Source: UBA4615 sp044368415 | GTDB lineage: Bacteria; Pseudomonadota; Gammaproteobacteria; Burkholderiales; Burkholderiaceae_E | DNA: 64,000 nucleotides | Assembly (NCBI GenBank): GCA_044368415.1 | Contig: JBIPLJ010000005.1 | Coordinates: 1 to 64,000 of the forward strand | Direction: 5' to 3' | Shown here: positions 8,029 through 16,806 of the stretch, piece after piece | Numbering within the stretch: position 1 is the first letter of the stretch | How the letters are laid out: the number at the start of each line of letters is the position of its first letter | Notes under the pieces: generated by a model | Databases searched by the model: none | What the model saw: the letters and a program-made list of their open reading frames with translations, nothing else | Told to the model about the DNA's origin: nothing | Position numbers and translations under genes: made by a program

Positions 8029-10212
8029 ATGGCAGCGAACCCGCCCCCCCTCGAGGCGCCCGCGCGGCGCCGATTTGTCGTCGGCTCGGCCGCCGCGTTC
8101 GGCGGTCTGTCGCTCGGCCTGGCGCTGCCGTTCGGCGACGAAGCCCACGGGCAGCCGCTCGCCCCTGAGATCAACGCCTGGGTTGTCGTGAAGCCCGACG
8201 ACACGGTGGTCGTGCGCATCGCCCGCTCCGAGATGGGGCAAGGCACGCTGACCGGCCTGGCGCAGCTCGTGGCTGAGGAGCTGGACTGCGACTGGGCCCG
8301 TGTCACGACCGAATATCCGACGCCCGGCCAGAACCTCGCGCGCAATCGTGTCTGGCGCAACATGTCGACTGGGGGCAGCCGCGGCATCCGCGAATCGCAT
8401 GACTACGTGCGCCAGGGCGGCGCCGCAGCCCGGACGATGCTCGTGCAGGCGGCGGCGCAGGGCTGGAACGTGCCGGCCTCGGAGTGTCGGGCCGAACGCG
8501 GCACCATCACCCATGCGGGGAGCGGGCGCAGCGTCACCTACGGCCAGGTGAGCGCGGCGGCCGCAAAGCTGCCGGTGCCGGAGAACCCGCCGCTCAAGGA
8601 TCCGAAGGTCTGGAAGATCGCCGGCAAGCCGCTCAAGCGCCTGGACACCGCGCCCAAGCTCGACGGCAGCCAGATCTACGGCGCCGACCTGAAGCTGCCC
8701 GGCATGTTGAACGCCGCGATCCGGGCCTGCCCGGTGTTCGGCGGCAAGGTGGTCAGGTTCGACGCGCCCAAGGTCGAACGCATGCCCGGCGTACGCCGCG
8801 TGATGCAGGTCGGCGAGGACGCGGTGGCAGTGGTCGCCGACACCTGGTGGCAGGCCAAAGTAGCGCTCGACGCGCTGACCATCGAGTGGGACGGTGGCGC
8901 GAATGTCAAGGTATCGAGCGAGTCTATCGCGGCGACGCTCAAGGCCGGCCTGGATGCGCCCGAGGCCTTCGTCGGGAATCGGACGGGCGACGTGCGCGCC
9001 GGGCTCGCGGGCGCGGCGCGCCGGGTCGAGGCGGTGTACGGCTATCCGTACCAGAACCACGCGACGATGGAACCGATGAACGCCACGGCACGCTGGACGC
9101 CGGAACGCTGCGAGGTCTGGACACCGACGCAGAATGGCGAGGCGTCGCTCGCCGCGACCGCAGCGGCCTCTGGGCTGCCGATCGCGAAGTGCGAGGTCTA
9201 CAAGCTACACCTCGGTGGCGGCTTCGGGCGGCGCGGCTTCCAGGACTGGATCCCGCAGGCCGTGGCGATCGCCCGCGCATTGCCGGGCATCCCGGTCAAG
9301 CTGCTCTGGTCGCGCGAGGAGGACATGACACACGGCCGCTACCACCCGGTCACGCAGGCGAAGCTGGTCGGCGGGCTCGATGCGTCCGGCCGGCTGACGG
9401 CGCTGCACGTTCGCATCTCGGGTCAGTCGATCCTCGCTGGCGTCGCGCCCCAGAACCTGCAGGACGGTCGCGATCCGGTGGTGTTCCAGGGCCTGTCGCA
9501 GAGCGGCGACGGTGCCTTCGGCTACGACGTGCCGAACCTGCTGGTCGACCATGCGATGCGTAATCCGCATGTCCCACCGGGCTTCTGGCGTGGGGTCAAC
9601 CACAACCAGAACGCGATCTACCTCGAATGCTTCATGGACGAGCTCGCCCACGCGACCGGCGTCGATCCGCTCGAATTCCGGCGCCGGCACATGCAGAAGC
9701 ATCCGAAGCACCTCGCGGTGCTCGAGGCCGCAGCCGCGCGGGCGGGCTGGGGCAAGCCGGCCGCACCCGGCGTGTTCAGGGGGCTGGCGCAGCACATGGG
9801 CTTCGGCAGCTACACCGCCGCGGTCGCCGAGGTGTCGGTCTCCAAGGAGGGGGCGCTGAAGGTCCACCGGATCGTCGCAGCCACCGACTGCGGCCATGCG
9901 GTGAATCCGCAGCAGATCGCCGCGCAGGTCGAGGGCTCTTTCGCCTACGGGCTGTCGGCCTGCCTGTACGGCGAATGCACGGTGAAGGACGGCCGCATCG
10001 AGCAGGAGAACTTCAACACCTACGAGGTGATGCGACTCGCCGACATGCCGAAGGTGGAGACCCTCGTCATGCCCTCGGGCGGCTTCTGGGGTGGGGTCGG
10101 CGAGCCGACGATCGCGGTTGCGGCCCCGGCGGTGCTCAACGCGGTGTTCGCCGCGACCGGCAAGCGAGTCCGGCAGCTCCCGCTCGGCCGCGCCGACCTC
10201 AAGCGGACCTGA
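8029..10212 (+). CDS. Molybdopterin-binding large subunit of a molybdenum hydroxylase (IorB-like)
   Basis: The 727-residue catalytic subunit partners the 2Fe-2S protein upstream. It starts at ATG 8029 and carries a Tat-like signal (ARRRFVVGSAAAFGGLSLG), so the pair is probably folded in the cytoplasm and exported. Family features include SEMGQGTLTGLAQLVAEEL near residue 70, the HLGGGFGRRGFQDW block, and the C-terminal GGVGEPTIAVAAPAV holding the catalytic Glu. It is of the short isoquinoline/aldehyde oxidoreductase type with all molybdenum domains in one chain. The soxX start follows 15 bases after the stop, but whether the two systems are co-transcribed is unknown. Substrates of such enzymes range from N-heterocycles to aldehydes. 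Confidence 0.88.
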   Translation: MAANPPPLEAPARRRFVVGSAAAFGGLSLGLALPFGDEAHGQPLAPEINAWVVVKPDDTVVVRIARSEMGQGTLTGLAQLVAEELDCDWARVTTEYPTPGQNLARNRVWRNMSTGGSRGIRESHDYVRQGGAAARTMLVQAAAQGWNVPASECRAERGTITHAGSGRSVTYGQVSAAAAKLPVPENPPLKDPKVWKIAGKPLKRLDTAPKLDGSQIYGADLKLPGMLNAAIRACPVFGGKVVRFDAPKVERMPGVRRVMQVGEDAVAVVADTWWQAKVALDALTIEWDGGANVKVSSESIAATLKAGLDAPEAFVGNRTGDVRAGLAGAARRVEAVYGYPYQNHATMEPMNATARWTPERCEVWTPTQNGEASLAATAAASGLPIAKCEVYKLHLGGGFGRRGFQDWIPQAVAIARALPGIPVKLLWSREEDMTHGRYHPVTQAKLVGGLDASGRLTALHVRISGQSILAGVAPQNLQDGRDPVVFQGLSQSGDGAFGYDVPNLLVDHAMRNPHVPPGFWRGVNHNQNAIYLECFMDELAHATGVDPLEFRRRHMQKHPKHLAVLEAAAARAGWGKPAAPGVFRGLAQHMGFGSYTAAVAEVSVSKEGALKVHRIVAATDCGHAVNPQQIAAQVEGSFAYGLSACLYGECTVKDGRIEQENFNTYEVMRLADMPKVETLVMPSGGFWGGVGEPTIAVAAPAVLNAVFAATGKRVRQLPLGRADLKRT

Positions 10213-10226
10213 AGGGCCGGGCCCGC

Positions 10227-10703
10227 ATGAATCAGAGGCTGGCCGCGGTGGGTCTCGCGCTGACATGTATGGCGGGTGCGCCGGGCGTGTCGGTCGCGCA
10301 GTCCGGGGGCGATGCAATCGAGGCGCCGCTCGACGGTCTGCGCGGCGACGCAGCCCGGGGGCGGGCGATTGTGGCCGACCGCGGCCGCGGCCTGTGCCTG
10401 CTCTGCCACAGTGGCCCGTTTCCTGAGGTGCGCTTCCAGGGCGATCTCGCGCCCGACCTTGCGGGCGCGGGCAGCCGCTGGAGCGAAGGGCAGTTGCGGC
10501 AGCGGATCGTCGACGGGCGACGCTTGGACCCGGCCTCGATCATGCCGGCCTACCACCGCAGCGAGCGCCTCGAGCGGGTCGCCCCGGCGCTGCGCGGCAG
10601 GCCGATTCTCGATGCTCAGCAGGTGGAGGACGTGGTGGCCTTCCTAGCGACGCTGCGCGACGAGGCCGCGGCGCCGGACGGTGGTGCCCGGGGGACACGA
10701 TGA
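10227..10703 (+). CDS. soxX: Sulfur-oxidation cytochrome SoxX
   Basis: A 158-residue periplasmic c-type cytochrome with a signal peptide (about residues 1-25, ending SVAQS). One haem site CLLCH lies near residue 60, and the distal Met ligand is probably in SIMPAYH. With SoxA it forms the SoxXA enzyme that attaches thiosulfate to the carrier cysteine of SoxYZ. It overlaps soxY by 4 bases (ATGA). The order X-Y-Z-A is uninterrupted. The C-terminal tail is Ala/Gly-rich and probably disordered. Confidence 0.9.
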   Translation: MNQRLAAVGLALTCMAGAPGVSVAQSGGDAIEAPLDGLRGDAARGRAIVADRGRGLCLLCHSGPFPEVRFQGDLAPDLAGAGSRWSEGQLRQRIVDGRRLDPASIMPAYHRSERLERVAPALRGRPILDAQQVEDVVAFLATLRDEAAAPDGGARGTR

Positions 10704-11194
10704 GCAGGCTCACCCCCACGAGGGCGGCCGTGCTGCGGTCCGCCACGCCCCGCCGAGACGCGCTCCGGGCGCTCGGCACGCTGGCGTCGCTCGCGTTCCT
10801 GCCCCCGGCGAGCGCCACGCCCGCCTCGATGCGCGAGGCGATCGCGGCCTTCACCGGCGGCGCCGTTCCGATCGAGGGCGGCCTACGTCTCGAGGTGCCC
10901 GGACTGGTCGAGAACGGCAACTCGGTACCGGTGTCCGTGACCGTCGACAGCCCGATGACCGATTCGGCGTACGTTCGGCGGATCGCAGTCTTCAACGAGA
11001 AGAACCCGCAGCCCCAGGTCGCGGTCTTTCGCCTCGGGCCGCGCAGCGGCGCGGCGCGGGTCGGCACGCGGATGCGGATGGCCGACTCCCAGCGCATCGT
11101 CGCGGTCGCCGAACTCTCCGACGGCAGCTTCCGCCAGCATGCGACCGACGTGATCGTCACGCTGGCCGCCTGCATCGAGACCGGAGGCGGCTGA
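10700..11194 (+). CDS. soxY: Thiosulfate-oxidation carrier subunit SoxY
   Basis: A 164-residue SoxY. After a Tat-like leader (TPRRDALRALGTLASLAFL) comes the Ig-like carrier fold, including EVPGLVENGNSVPVSVTVDS and IAVFNEKNPQPQVAVF. SoxY bears the sulfur substrate on a cysteine in a flexible C-terminus, usually GGCGG. Here the end is LAACIETGGG, so the cysteine (Cys158) is present but followed by six residues and flanked by Ala and Ile rather than Gly. It is overlapped by soxX upstream and by soxZ downstream (TGATG). A variant swinging arm or relaxed partner specificity is possible. Confidence 0.88.
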   Translation: MSRLTPTRAAVLRSATPRRDALRALGTLASLAFLPPASATPASMREAIAAFTGGAVPIEGGLRLEVPGLVENGNSVPVSVTVDSPMTDSAYVRRIAVFNEKNPQPQVAVFRLGPRSGAARVGTRMRMADSQRIVAVAELSDGSFRQHATDVIVTLAACIETGGG

Positions 11195-11517
11195 TGGCGG
11201 CCAGCGCGCTGGTGAAGGTCCCACCGCGAGCCCGCCGGGGCGAGGTGATCGAGATCACCGCGATGGCCGCGCATCCCATGGAGACCGGCGTGCGGCCCGG
11301 TGCGGACGGCCGCCTGATCCCCCGGAACATCGTCCACACGTTCTACTGCCGCTACGACGGCGCCGAGGTGTTCCGGGCCGAACTGCATCCGGCGATCACC
11401 GCGAATCCGTACCTCGCTTTCACCACCGTCGCGACCCGCAGCGGCCCGCTCGAGTTCCGCTGGGAGGACGACCGGGGCGAGGTGATCGTCGCGACCGCGA
11501 CGATCGTCGTCGAGTGA
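11194..11517 (+). CDS. soxZ: Thiosulfate-oxidation carrier subunit SoxZ
   Basis: A 107-residue SoxZ, the partner that stabilises SoxY in the periplasm. It has no signal peptide, as expected since SoxZ travels with SoxY. Diagnostic stretches are GEVIEITAMAAHPMETG near residue 18, the FYCRYDG segment, and the terminal EFRWEDDRGEV. It starts inside the soxY stop (TGATG) and its own stop overlaps the GTG start of soxA, so translation is probably coupled. Confidence 0.93.
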   Translation: MAASALVKVPPRARRGEVIEITAMAAHPMETGVRPGADGRLIPRNIVHTFYCRYDGAEVFRAELHPAITANPYLAFTTVATRSGPLEFRWEDDRGEVIVATATIVVE

Positions 11518-12293
11518 GGCATCGCGCCGCACTCGTGCTGGCCGCCACGACGTGGCTCGCGGGCGCCGCCGGCGCGCAGGGCCTGGCCCCCGAGCAGCGC
11601 CGCTCGGACTTCGAGTCGATGACCCCCGCCACGCAGGCGATGCAGCGCGACGACGACGCCAACCCCGGCATGCTGTCGGTCCGTGACGGCGAGGCGAGGT
11701 GGGGGCGGCCCGAGGGCCTTTCCGGACGCGCATGCGCCGACTGTCACGGCGACGCCCGCGTGTCGATGCGCGGTGCGGCGGCCCGTCATCCGCGATGGGA
11801 CGAGACGCTCGGTCGCGCGGTCGGGCTCTCGCAGCGGATCGCGCTCTGCCGGGAGCGTCACCAGCAGGTGCCGAGCGGAGCGACCGAAGGCGTTGAACGC
11901 CTGTCGCTGTCGGCCTGGGTCGCGCACGCATCGCGCGGGCTGCCGGTACGACCCGATCCGGATCTGCGGCTCGATGCCGTCCGCGAGCGCGGCCGGCGCC
12001 TCTTCGAGCGCCGAATGGGTCAGCTCGACCTGTCCTGCGCCGACTGTCATGACGCGCGCTGGGGCCGGCGTCTCGGCGGCAGCACCCTTCCGCAGGGCCA
12101 CGCCAACGGCTACCCGCTCTACCGGCTCGAATGGCAGGCGCTCGGCTCGGTGCAACGGCGTCTGCGCAACTGCATGAACGGCGTGCGGGCCGAGCCCTGG
12201 CCTGCCGATGCGCCCGAGTGGATCGAGCTCGAAGCCTTCCTGCAGGCGCGCGGCGAGGGTCTGCCGTTGGAGGCGCCGGCCGTCCGGCCCTGA
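11514..12293 (+). CDS. soxA: Dihaem sulfur-oxidation cytochrome SoxA
   Basis: A 259-residue SoxA from a GTG start overlapping the soxZ stop (GTGA), with a signal peptide of about 21 residues. It is the dihaem form. CADCH near residue 75 pairs with the distal cysteine in RIALCRERHQQ. CADCH near residue 180 pairs with the cysteine of LRNCMNGVR, which in studied SoxA proteins is the active-site cysteine carrying persulfide. SoxXA starts the Sox cycle by oxidatively conjugating thiosulfate to SoxY. No soxB or soxCD follows in the window. Confidence 0.92.
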   Translation: MRHRAALVLAATTWLAGAAGAQGLAPEQRRSDFESMTPATQAMQRDDDANPGMLSVRDGEARWGRPEGLSGRACADCHGDARVSMRGAAARHPRWDETLGRAVGLSQRIALCRERHQQVPSGATEGVERLSLSAWVAHASRGLPVRPDPDLRLDAVRERGRRLFERRMGQLDLSCADCHDARWGRRLGGSTLPQGHANGYPLYRLEWQALGSVQRRLRNCMNGVRAEPWPADAPEWIELEAFLQARGEGLPLEAPAVRP

Positions 12294-12342
12294 GCGCCGA
12301 TCCGGGCCGCCGGCGCGCCGGGATGCGACACTTGCGGTCCGT

Positions 12343-12489
12343 ATGCCGATCACGCCCGCCACCGACCGCGCCGCGCTCCTCGCCCGAGCGCAGGCCGCGC
12401 TGCCCGCGGACCTGCTGGTGATCGGCGTCGACCCGAAGCCGGCCGGGTTCGAGGCGCTTGCCGCCCGCTGCGCATCGCTGCTCGCATGA
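12343..12489 (+). CDS. Small hypothetical protein coupled to tadA
   Basis: A 48-residue frame (MPITPATDRAALLARAQAALPADLL, then VIGVDPKPAGFEALAARC) whose stop overlaps the tadA start as ATGA. The tight overlap and a plausible alpha-beta pattern argue for a real gene. There is no strong ribosome-binding site, and I do not recognise a family. It could also be the decayed end of a longer gene. Confidence 0.35.
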   Translation: MPITPATDRAALLARAQAALPADLLVIGVDPKPAGFEALAARCASLLA

Positions 12490-13118
12490 AACGCAACGAC
12501 GCGAGCATGCCGGGCGCGCCCCCCGGAGTCGCCGACCTGCAGGATCTGCACTTCATGCGCGAGGCGCTCGCAGAAGCCGCCCTCGCGCATGCCGCCGGCG
12601 AGGTCCCGGTCGGCGCGGTGGTGGTGCAGGGCGGCGTCATCGTCGGTCGCGGCTGGAACCGGCCGATCGGCAGCCACGATCCGAGTGCCCACGCCGAGAT
12701 CGGCGCGTTACGCAATGCCGCCGCCCGCCTCGGCAACTACCGGCTGCCCGGCTGCGAGCTCTATGTGACGCTCGAGCCCTGCGCGATGTGCGCCGGCGCG
12801 ATCCAGCACGCCCGGATCGCACGGGTCGTCTGGGGGGCCGCCGACCCGAAGACCGGCGCCTGCGGCAGCGTCGTCGACCTGTTCGCCGAGCCCCGGCTCA
12901 ACCACCATGCGCGCGCGGTCGGCGGCGTGATGGCCGCCGAATGCGCGGGGACGCTGCAGGCGTTCTTCGCCGAACGCCGCGCGCTCGCCCGGGTGCGGAG
13001 GGGGCAGGGCGGGGGACCGGATGGCGCACGTACGGCAGCCCTTGGACCGGGCGGCGCCGTTGCCCCGGTCGAACCGGGCGGCCCGTCCGATCCGCCCCGC
13101 AAGGCCGACCCCGCCTGA
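12486..13118 (+). CDS. tadA: tRNA(Arg) adenosine-34 deaminase TadA
   Basis: The 210-residue product deaminates A34 of tRNA-Arg(ACG) to inosine. The cytidine-deaminase-type zinc site is complete: SAHAEI (zinc His plus catalytic Glu) near residue 70 and PCAMCAGAI near residue 98. The core ends near residue 170. A Gly/Pro/Ala-rich tail of about 40 residues follows and is probably disordered, making this longer than the usual 150-180 residues. An internal Met at residue 8 is an alternative start. It converges on ppiC with a terminator between them. Confidence 0.93.
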   Translation: MKRNDASMPGAPPGVADLQDLHFMREALAEAALAHAAGEVPVGAVVVQGGVIVGRGWNRPIGSHDPSAHAEIGALRNAAARLGNYRLPGCELYVTLEPCAMCAGAIQHARIARVVWGAADPKTGACGSVVDLFAEPRLNHHARAVGGVMAAECAGTLQAFFAERRALARVRRGQGGGPDGARTAALGPGGAVAPVEPGGPSDPPRKADPA

Positions 13119-13148
13119 GGTACACGCGCTCGCTCCGGAGGGAGCCAG

Positions 13149-13172
13149 AAAAAGCCCCGCTCGAGGCGGGGC
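13149..13172 (-). terminator. Intrinsic terminator of the yciB-bolA-ppiC operon
   Basis: On the minus strand the stem GCCCCGC / GCGGGGC encloses a 5-base loop and is followed by TTTTT. It lies 24 bases beyond the ppiC stop. On the plus strand, after tadA, the same stem lacks a T-run. Confidence 0.85.
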
Positions 13173-13195
13173 GTCTGAGGGGGGCTCGGTCCGAT

Positions 13196-13993
13196 CTACT
13201 GGATCCGGGCCTTCGCCTTCAGGTCGGTCTGCAGCGTCTGCACGCGGCGCCGCTCGAGTTCCTGCTTGATCTGTGGGCCGACCTGCTCCATCGGCGGCGG
13301 CGCCGACTCGCGCACGTCGTCCAGCCGGATAACATGCCAGCCGAAGTCGGTCTTGACCGGCGTGTCGGTGAACTGGCCTTTCTCGAGCCTCACCATCGCC
13401 TCGGAGAACGGCTTGACGAAGGTCTCAGGGCCGCTCCAGTCGAGGTCGCCCCCTTTCGCGGCGGAGCCAGGATCCTTCGACTTCTTGGCCAGTTCCTCGA
13501 ACTTCACACCCTTCTTGAGCTGTTCGATCACCGACTTCGCCTCAGCCTCGCTCTCGACGAGAATGTGCCGCGTGCGGTATTCCTTGTCGCCGCCGGCGCC
13601 GCCCGCACCCTTGGTCAGCGTGTCGTACTCGGCCTTGATCTCCGCCTCGGTCACCGGATTGTTCTTCAGATGATCACGGATGACCGCGCGGATCAGGATG
13701 TCCTGGCGGGTCTGCTCGAGCTGGCGCTGCACCTCCGGGTTGCGCGGCAGGCCCTTCTTCTCGGCCTCCTGCGCAAAGATCTCGCGGGCGATCAACTCGT
13801 CGCGGACCGCATTGCGCAGCTCGGGCGTGTCGGGGCGCCCCTGCTGGGTCAGGGTCGCGACGAACTCGTCGAGCTTCGACTTCGGGATCGCCTTACCGTT
13901 GACAATCGCGGCGTTCTGCGCGTGTGCGGCGCCTGAAGCGAGCGACAGCGCGACGATCACGGCGGGCAGGGCGCGACGGAGTGATGCGTTCAT
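13196..13993 (-). CDS. Periplasmic parvulin-type peptidyl-prolyl isomerase
   Basis: About 265 residues with a signal peptide (SLRRALPAVIVALSLASGAAHAQ). A SurA-N-like helical part follows, then a PpiC/parvulin domain (about residues 135-235) with YRTRHILVESEAEA, the GGDLDWSGPETFVKPF motif and TDFGWHVIRLDDV. It should assist folding of exported and outer-membrane proteins. The start could be 13993 or, two codons earlier, 13999, and neither has a clear ribosome-binding site. It is the last gene of yciB-bolA-ppiC, a common betaproteobacterial order. Confidence 0.9.
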   Translation of the reverse strand: MNASLRRALPAVIVALSLASGAAHAQNAAIVNGKAIPKSKLDEFVATLTQQGRPDTPELRNAVRDELIAREIFAQEAEKKGLPRNPEVQRQLEQTRQDILIRAVIRDHLKNNPVTEAEIKAEYDTLTKGAGGAGGDKEYRTRHILVESEAEAKSVIEQLKKGVKFEELAKKSKDPGSAAKGGDLDWSGPETFVKPFSEAMVRLEKGQFTDTPVKTDFGWHVIRLDDVRESAPPPMEQVGPQIKQELERRRVQTLQTDLKAKARIQ

Positions 13994-14086
13994 GACCATT
14001 GGAATGCGTGGGGGGAGGGAGGGCGTGCGGCGGCGGCTCGGAGCCGACGCGGCGTGGAGAGGGAGGGCGGCGTGCGGCCCCTCGGA

Positions 14087-14374
14087 TCAGGACCGGGCCT
14101 GCGCTTCGGCGGGCGACCGAGCGACGATCACCAGCGCGTGGACGCGATGCGGCATCCAATCCCGGACGGCATCATACACGAGCCGATGTCGGGCCACGGT
14201 GCCGGCGCCGTCGAAGCGCGGTGAGACGATCCGCACCGTGTAGTGGCCTGCGCCACCGGCCGAGCCGGCATGGCCGGCGTGCAGGTGACTGTCGTCCTGC
14301 AGCTCGAGGCTGTCCGCGTCGGGGAAGGCGGTGGCGAAGCGTGCTCGCAGATCGTCGAGGCTCGGCCGGGTCAT
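14087..14374 (-). CDS. bolA: BolA family protein
   Basis: 95 residues, normal for BolA. Its class-II KH-like fold is visible as LDDLRARFATAFPDADSLEL, the His-rich HLHAGH loop, VRIVSPRFDG, then RHRLVYDAVRDWM and HALVIVA. BolA proteins work with monothiol glutaredoxins in iron-sulfur trafficking and affect envelope genes. The start overlaps the yciB stop by 4 bases (ATGA), so the two are translationally coupled. Confidence 0.88.
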   Translation of the reverse strand: MTRPSLDDLRARFATAFPDADSLELQDDSHLHAGHAGSAGGAGHYTVRIVSPRFDGAGTVARHRLVYDAVRDWMPHRVHALVIVARSPAEAQARS

Positions 14375-14910
14375 GGCTGGACGTCGTCCTCGGCGTATCT
14401 CGAGATCCAGAACGCCTGGACGACCACGAAGACCACCGTGAGCGCAAGCGTGCCGAAGACCTTGAAGTTGACCCACACGTCGAGCGGGAAACTGTAGGCG
14501 ATGGCCAGGTTCAGCGCGCCCATGCAGGCGAAGAAGACCGCCCAGGCCAGCGTCAGGCGGTTCCAGACGGCATCGGGCAGTTGCACCTGCCCGCCCATGA
14601 TTGCTCGCAGCGGGTTCTTGCCGGTGAAGCGCGGAACCAGCAGCAGCCCGCAGGCGAACAGCGCGTACAGCACCGTCGGCTTCAGCTTGATGAAGGTCTC
14701 GTCATGGAACAGCAGCGTCATGCCGCCGAACACCACGATGATGCCCAGGCTCGCCCACTGCATCGGCTCGACCTTCCCGCCTCGCAGCCTGATCCAGGCA
14801 ATCTGTCCGATGGTTGCGACGATCGCCACGGCCGTCGCGACGTAGACGTCCGCGAGCTTGAAGGCCAAGAAGAACAGCAGGATCGGGAAGAGGTCGAACA
14901 GCAGCTTCAT
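14371..14910 (-). CDS. yciB: Inner-membrane septation protein YciB/IspZ
   Basis: A 179-residue polytopic protein with five or six membrane segments, starting MKLLFDLFPILLFFLAFKL, the standard family opening. QIAWIRLRGGKVEPMQW and VNFKVFGTLALTVVFVVVQ are also typical. YciB is linked to cell-envelope integrity and septation in Enterobacteria. Start 14910 is chosen by family alignment over the upstream 14934. Confidence 0.93.
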   Translation of the reverse strand: MKLLFDLFPILLFFLAFKLADVYVATAVAIVATIGQIAWIRLRGGKVEPMQWASLGIIVVFGGMTLLFHDETFIKLKPTVLYALFACGLLLVPRFTGKNPLRAIMGGQVQLPDAVWNRLTLAWAVFFACMGALNLAIAYSFPLDVWVNFKVFGTLALTVVFVVVQAFWISRYAEDDVQP

Positions 14911-15093
14911 GGGCGGACTCGGGGATGGGGCCACGCATTCTAAGGTCCTGGAGCCTTCGCCACGGACAAATCCCAGGGTGCCGACCCTGCTTGACGGCCA
15001 GGCCGGCGCTGGCCACTATCGCGGCCTCAATGGTGGGTCCCAGACCCCCTGTTTCCCTTACGCACCGACGGACAGCCTCCGAGGAGACGCCCC

Positions 15094-16737
15094 ATGCAGG
15101 CCCTGATGATGGACATGCCGCTGCTCGTGTCCAACCTGCTCCGACACGCCGCCCGGCACTTCGCCGATGTCGAGATCGTCTCGCGCCGGGTCGAGGGCGA
15201 CCTGCACCGGTACACCTACGCCGACTGCCACGACCGCGCCGCTCGCCTGGCGGACGCGCTGACGCGCCGCGGCGTGCACGTCGGCGACCGGGTCGCGACG
15301 CTGGCCTGGAACGGCTACCGCCACATGGAGATCTACTACGCCGTCGCCGGAATGGGCGGCGTGATCCACACCGTCAATCCCCGCCTGCACCCCGAGCAGA
15401 TCGCCTGGATCGTCAACCATGCGAACGACCAGTTCGTGTCGTTCGACCTGACCTTCCTGCCCATCGTCGAGGCGATCGCCGCGCTCTGCCCGAACGTGCG
15501 CGGCTGGATCGCGATGTGCGATCGCGACCGTCTGCCGACGGGCACTGTGGTGCCGAACCTGCTGTGCTATGAGGACCTGCTGGCCGAGGGCGGCGACGCC
15601 TACGTTTGGCCCGAACTCGACGAGCGATCGGCCTGTGGCCTGTGCTACACCTCGGGCACCACCGGCAACCCAAAGGGCGCGCTCTACAGCCACCGCTCGA
15701 CGACCCTTCACGCGTACGCGGCCGCGCTGCCCGACGCAATGGGCTGCTCGGCTCGCGACTCGATTCTGCCGGTCGTGCCGATGTTCCATGTCAACGCCTG
15801 GGGCTTGCCGTACATCGCGCCGCTCACCGGCGCCAAGTTGGTGTTCCCAGGACCGGCGCTCGACGGCAAGTCGATCTATGAACTGCTCGAGAGCGAGCGC
15901 GTCACCTACTCGGCCGGCGTGCCGACTGTCTGGCAGGGCCTGCTTGCCTACGTCGGCGCCAACGGCCTGAAGTTCTCGACCTTCCGACGTACGGTCATCG
16001 GCGGCTCGGCCTGCCCGCCCGCGATGATCCGGACCTTCCGGGAGCAGTACGGTGTCGATGTGATCCACGCCTGGGGCATGACGGAGCTGTCACCCCTGGG
16101 CACGCTGTCGAGGCTGCAGAACAAGCACCTGGTTCTACCGGCGGCCGAGCAGAACACGCTACTCGAGAAGCAGGGCCATGTGATCTACGGCATCGACATG
16201 AAGATCGTCGGCGACGCCGGGGACGACCTGCCGTGGGACGGCAAGACCTATGGCAACCTCCTCGTGCGCGGCCCCTGGGTGGTCAAGGAGTACTTCAGGG
16301 GCGAGGGCGGCGACCCCCTGAACTACGACGGTGAGGGCCGCGGCTGGTTCCCCACCGGCGACGTCGCGACCATCGACGCCGACGGTTACATGCAAATCAC
16401 CGACCGCAGCAAGGACGTGATCAAGTCCGGCGGCGAGTGGATCAGCTCGATCGACCTGGAGAACCTGGCGGTCGCACACCCCGCGGTCGCCCAGGCCGCG
16501 GTGATCGGCATCGCGCATCCCAAGTGGGACGAGCGACCGCTGCTGGTGGTGGTGAAGAAGCCCGGCTCCGAGGTCACGAAGGAGGACCTCATTAAGTTCT
16601 ACGAGGGCAAAATCGCGAAGTGGTGGACGCCCGACGACGTGCAGTTCGTCGACGCAATTCCCCTCGGCGCGACCGGCAAGATCCTCAAGACGAAGCTGCG
16701 CGAGACCTTCAAGGACTACCGCTTGCCGGGCGTCTGA
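15094..16737 (+). CDS. Medium/long-chain acyl-CoA ligase
   Basis: The 547-residue AMP-forming ligase activates carboxylic acids to CoA thioesters. The P-loop is CYTSGTTGNPKGALYSHRST (about residues 186-205). Later blocks are AWGMTELSPLGTLS, WFPTGDVATIDADGYMQITDRSKDVIKSGGEWISS split across residues 420-455, and the catalytic C-terminal Lys in GATGKILKTKLRE. GAGGAG seven bases upstream supports the ATG at 15094. It resembles AlkK/FadD3-type ligases for medium or unusual acids. It heads the long plus-strand acyl-CoA cluster and immediately precedes a branched-chain-type ABC transporter, so the imported compound is probably its substrate. Confidence 0.9.
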   Translation: MQALMMDMPLLVSNLLRHAARHFADVEIVSRRVEGDLHRYTYADCHDRAARLADALTRRGVHVGDRVATLAWNGYRHMEIYYAVAGMGGVIHTVNPRLHPEQIAWIVNHANDQFVSFDLTFLPIVEAIAALCPNVRGWIAMCDRDRLPTGTVVPNLLCYEDLLAEGGDAYVWPELDERSACGLCYTSGTTGNPKGALYSHRSTTLHAYAAALPDAMGCSARDSILPVVPMFHVNAWGLPYIAPLTGAKLVFPGPALDGKSIYELLESERVTYSAGVPTVWQGLLAYVGANGLKFSTFRRTVIGGSACPPAMIRTFREQYGVDVIHAWGMTELSPLGTLSRLQNKHLVLPAAEQNTLLEKQGHVIYGIDMKIVGDAGDDLPWDGKTYGNLLVRGPWVVKEYFRGEGGDPLNYDGEGRGWFPTGDVATIDADGYMQITDRSKDVIKSGGEWISSIDLENLAVAHPAVAQAAVIGIAHPKWDERPLLVVVKKPGSEVTKEDLIKFYEGKIAKWWTPDDVQFVDAIPLGATGKILKTKLRETFKDYRLPGV

Positions 16738-16806
16738 TTCCGGTTATCATGAAGCGCAGCCGCTGCAGTGGACAGCGGCAGACGTTGCCAATACAGGAGA
16801 CAGACG

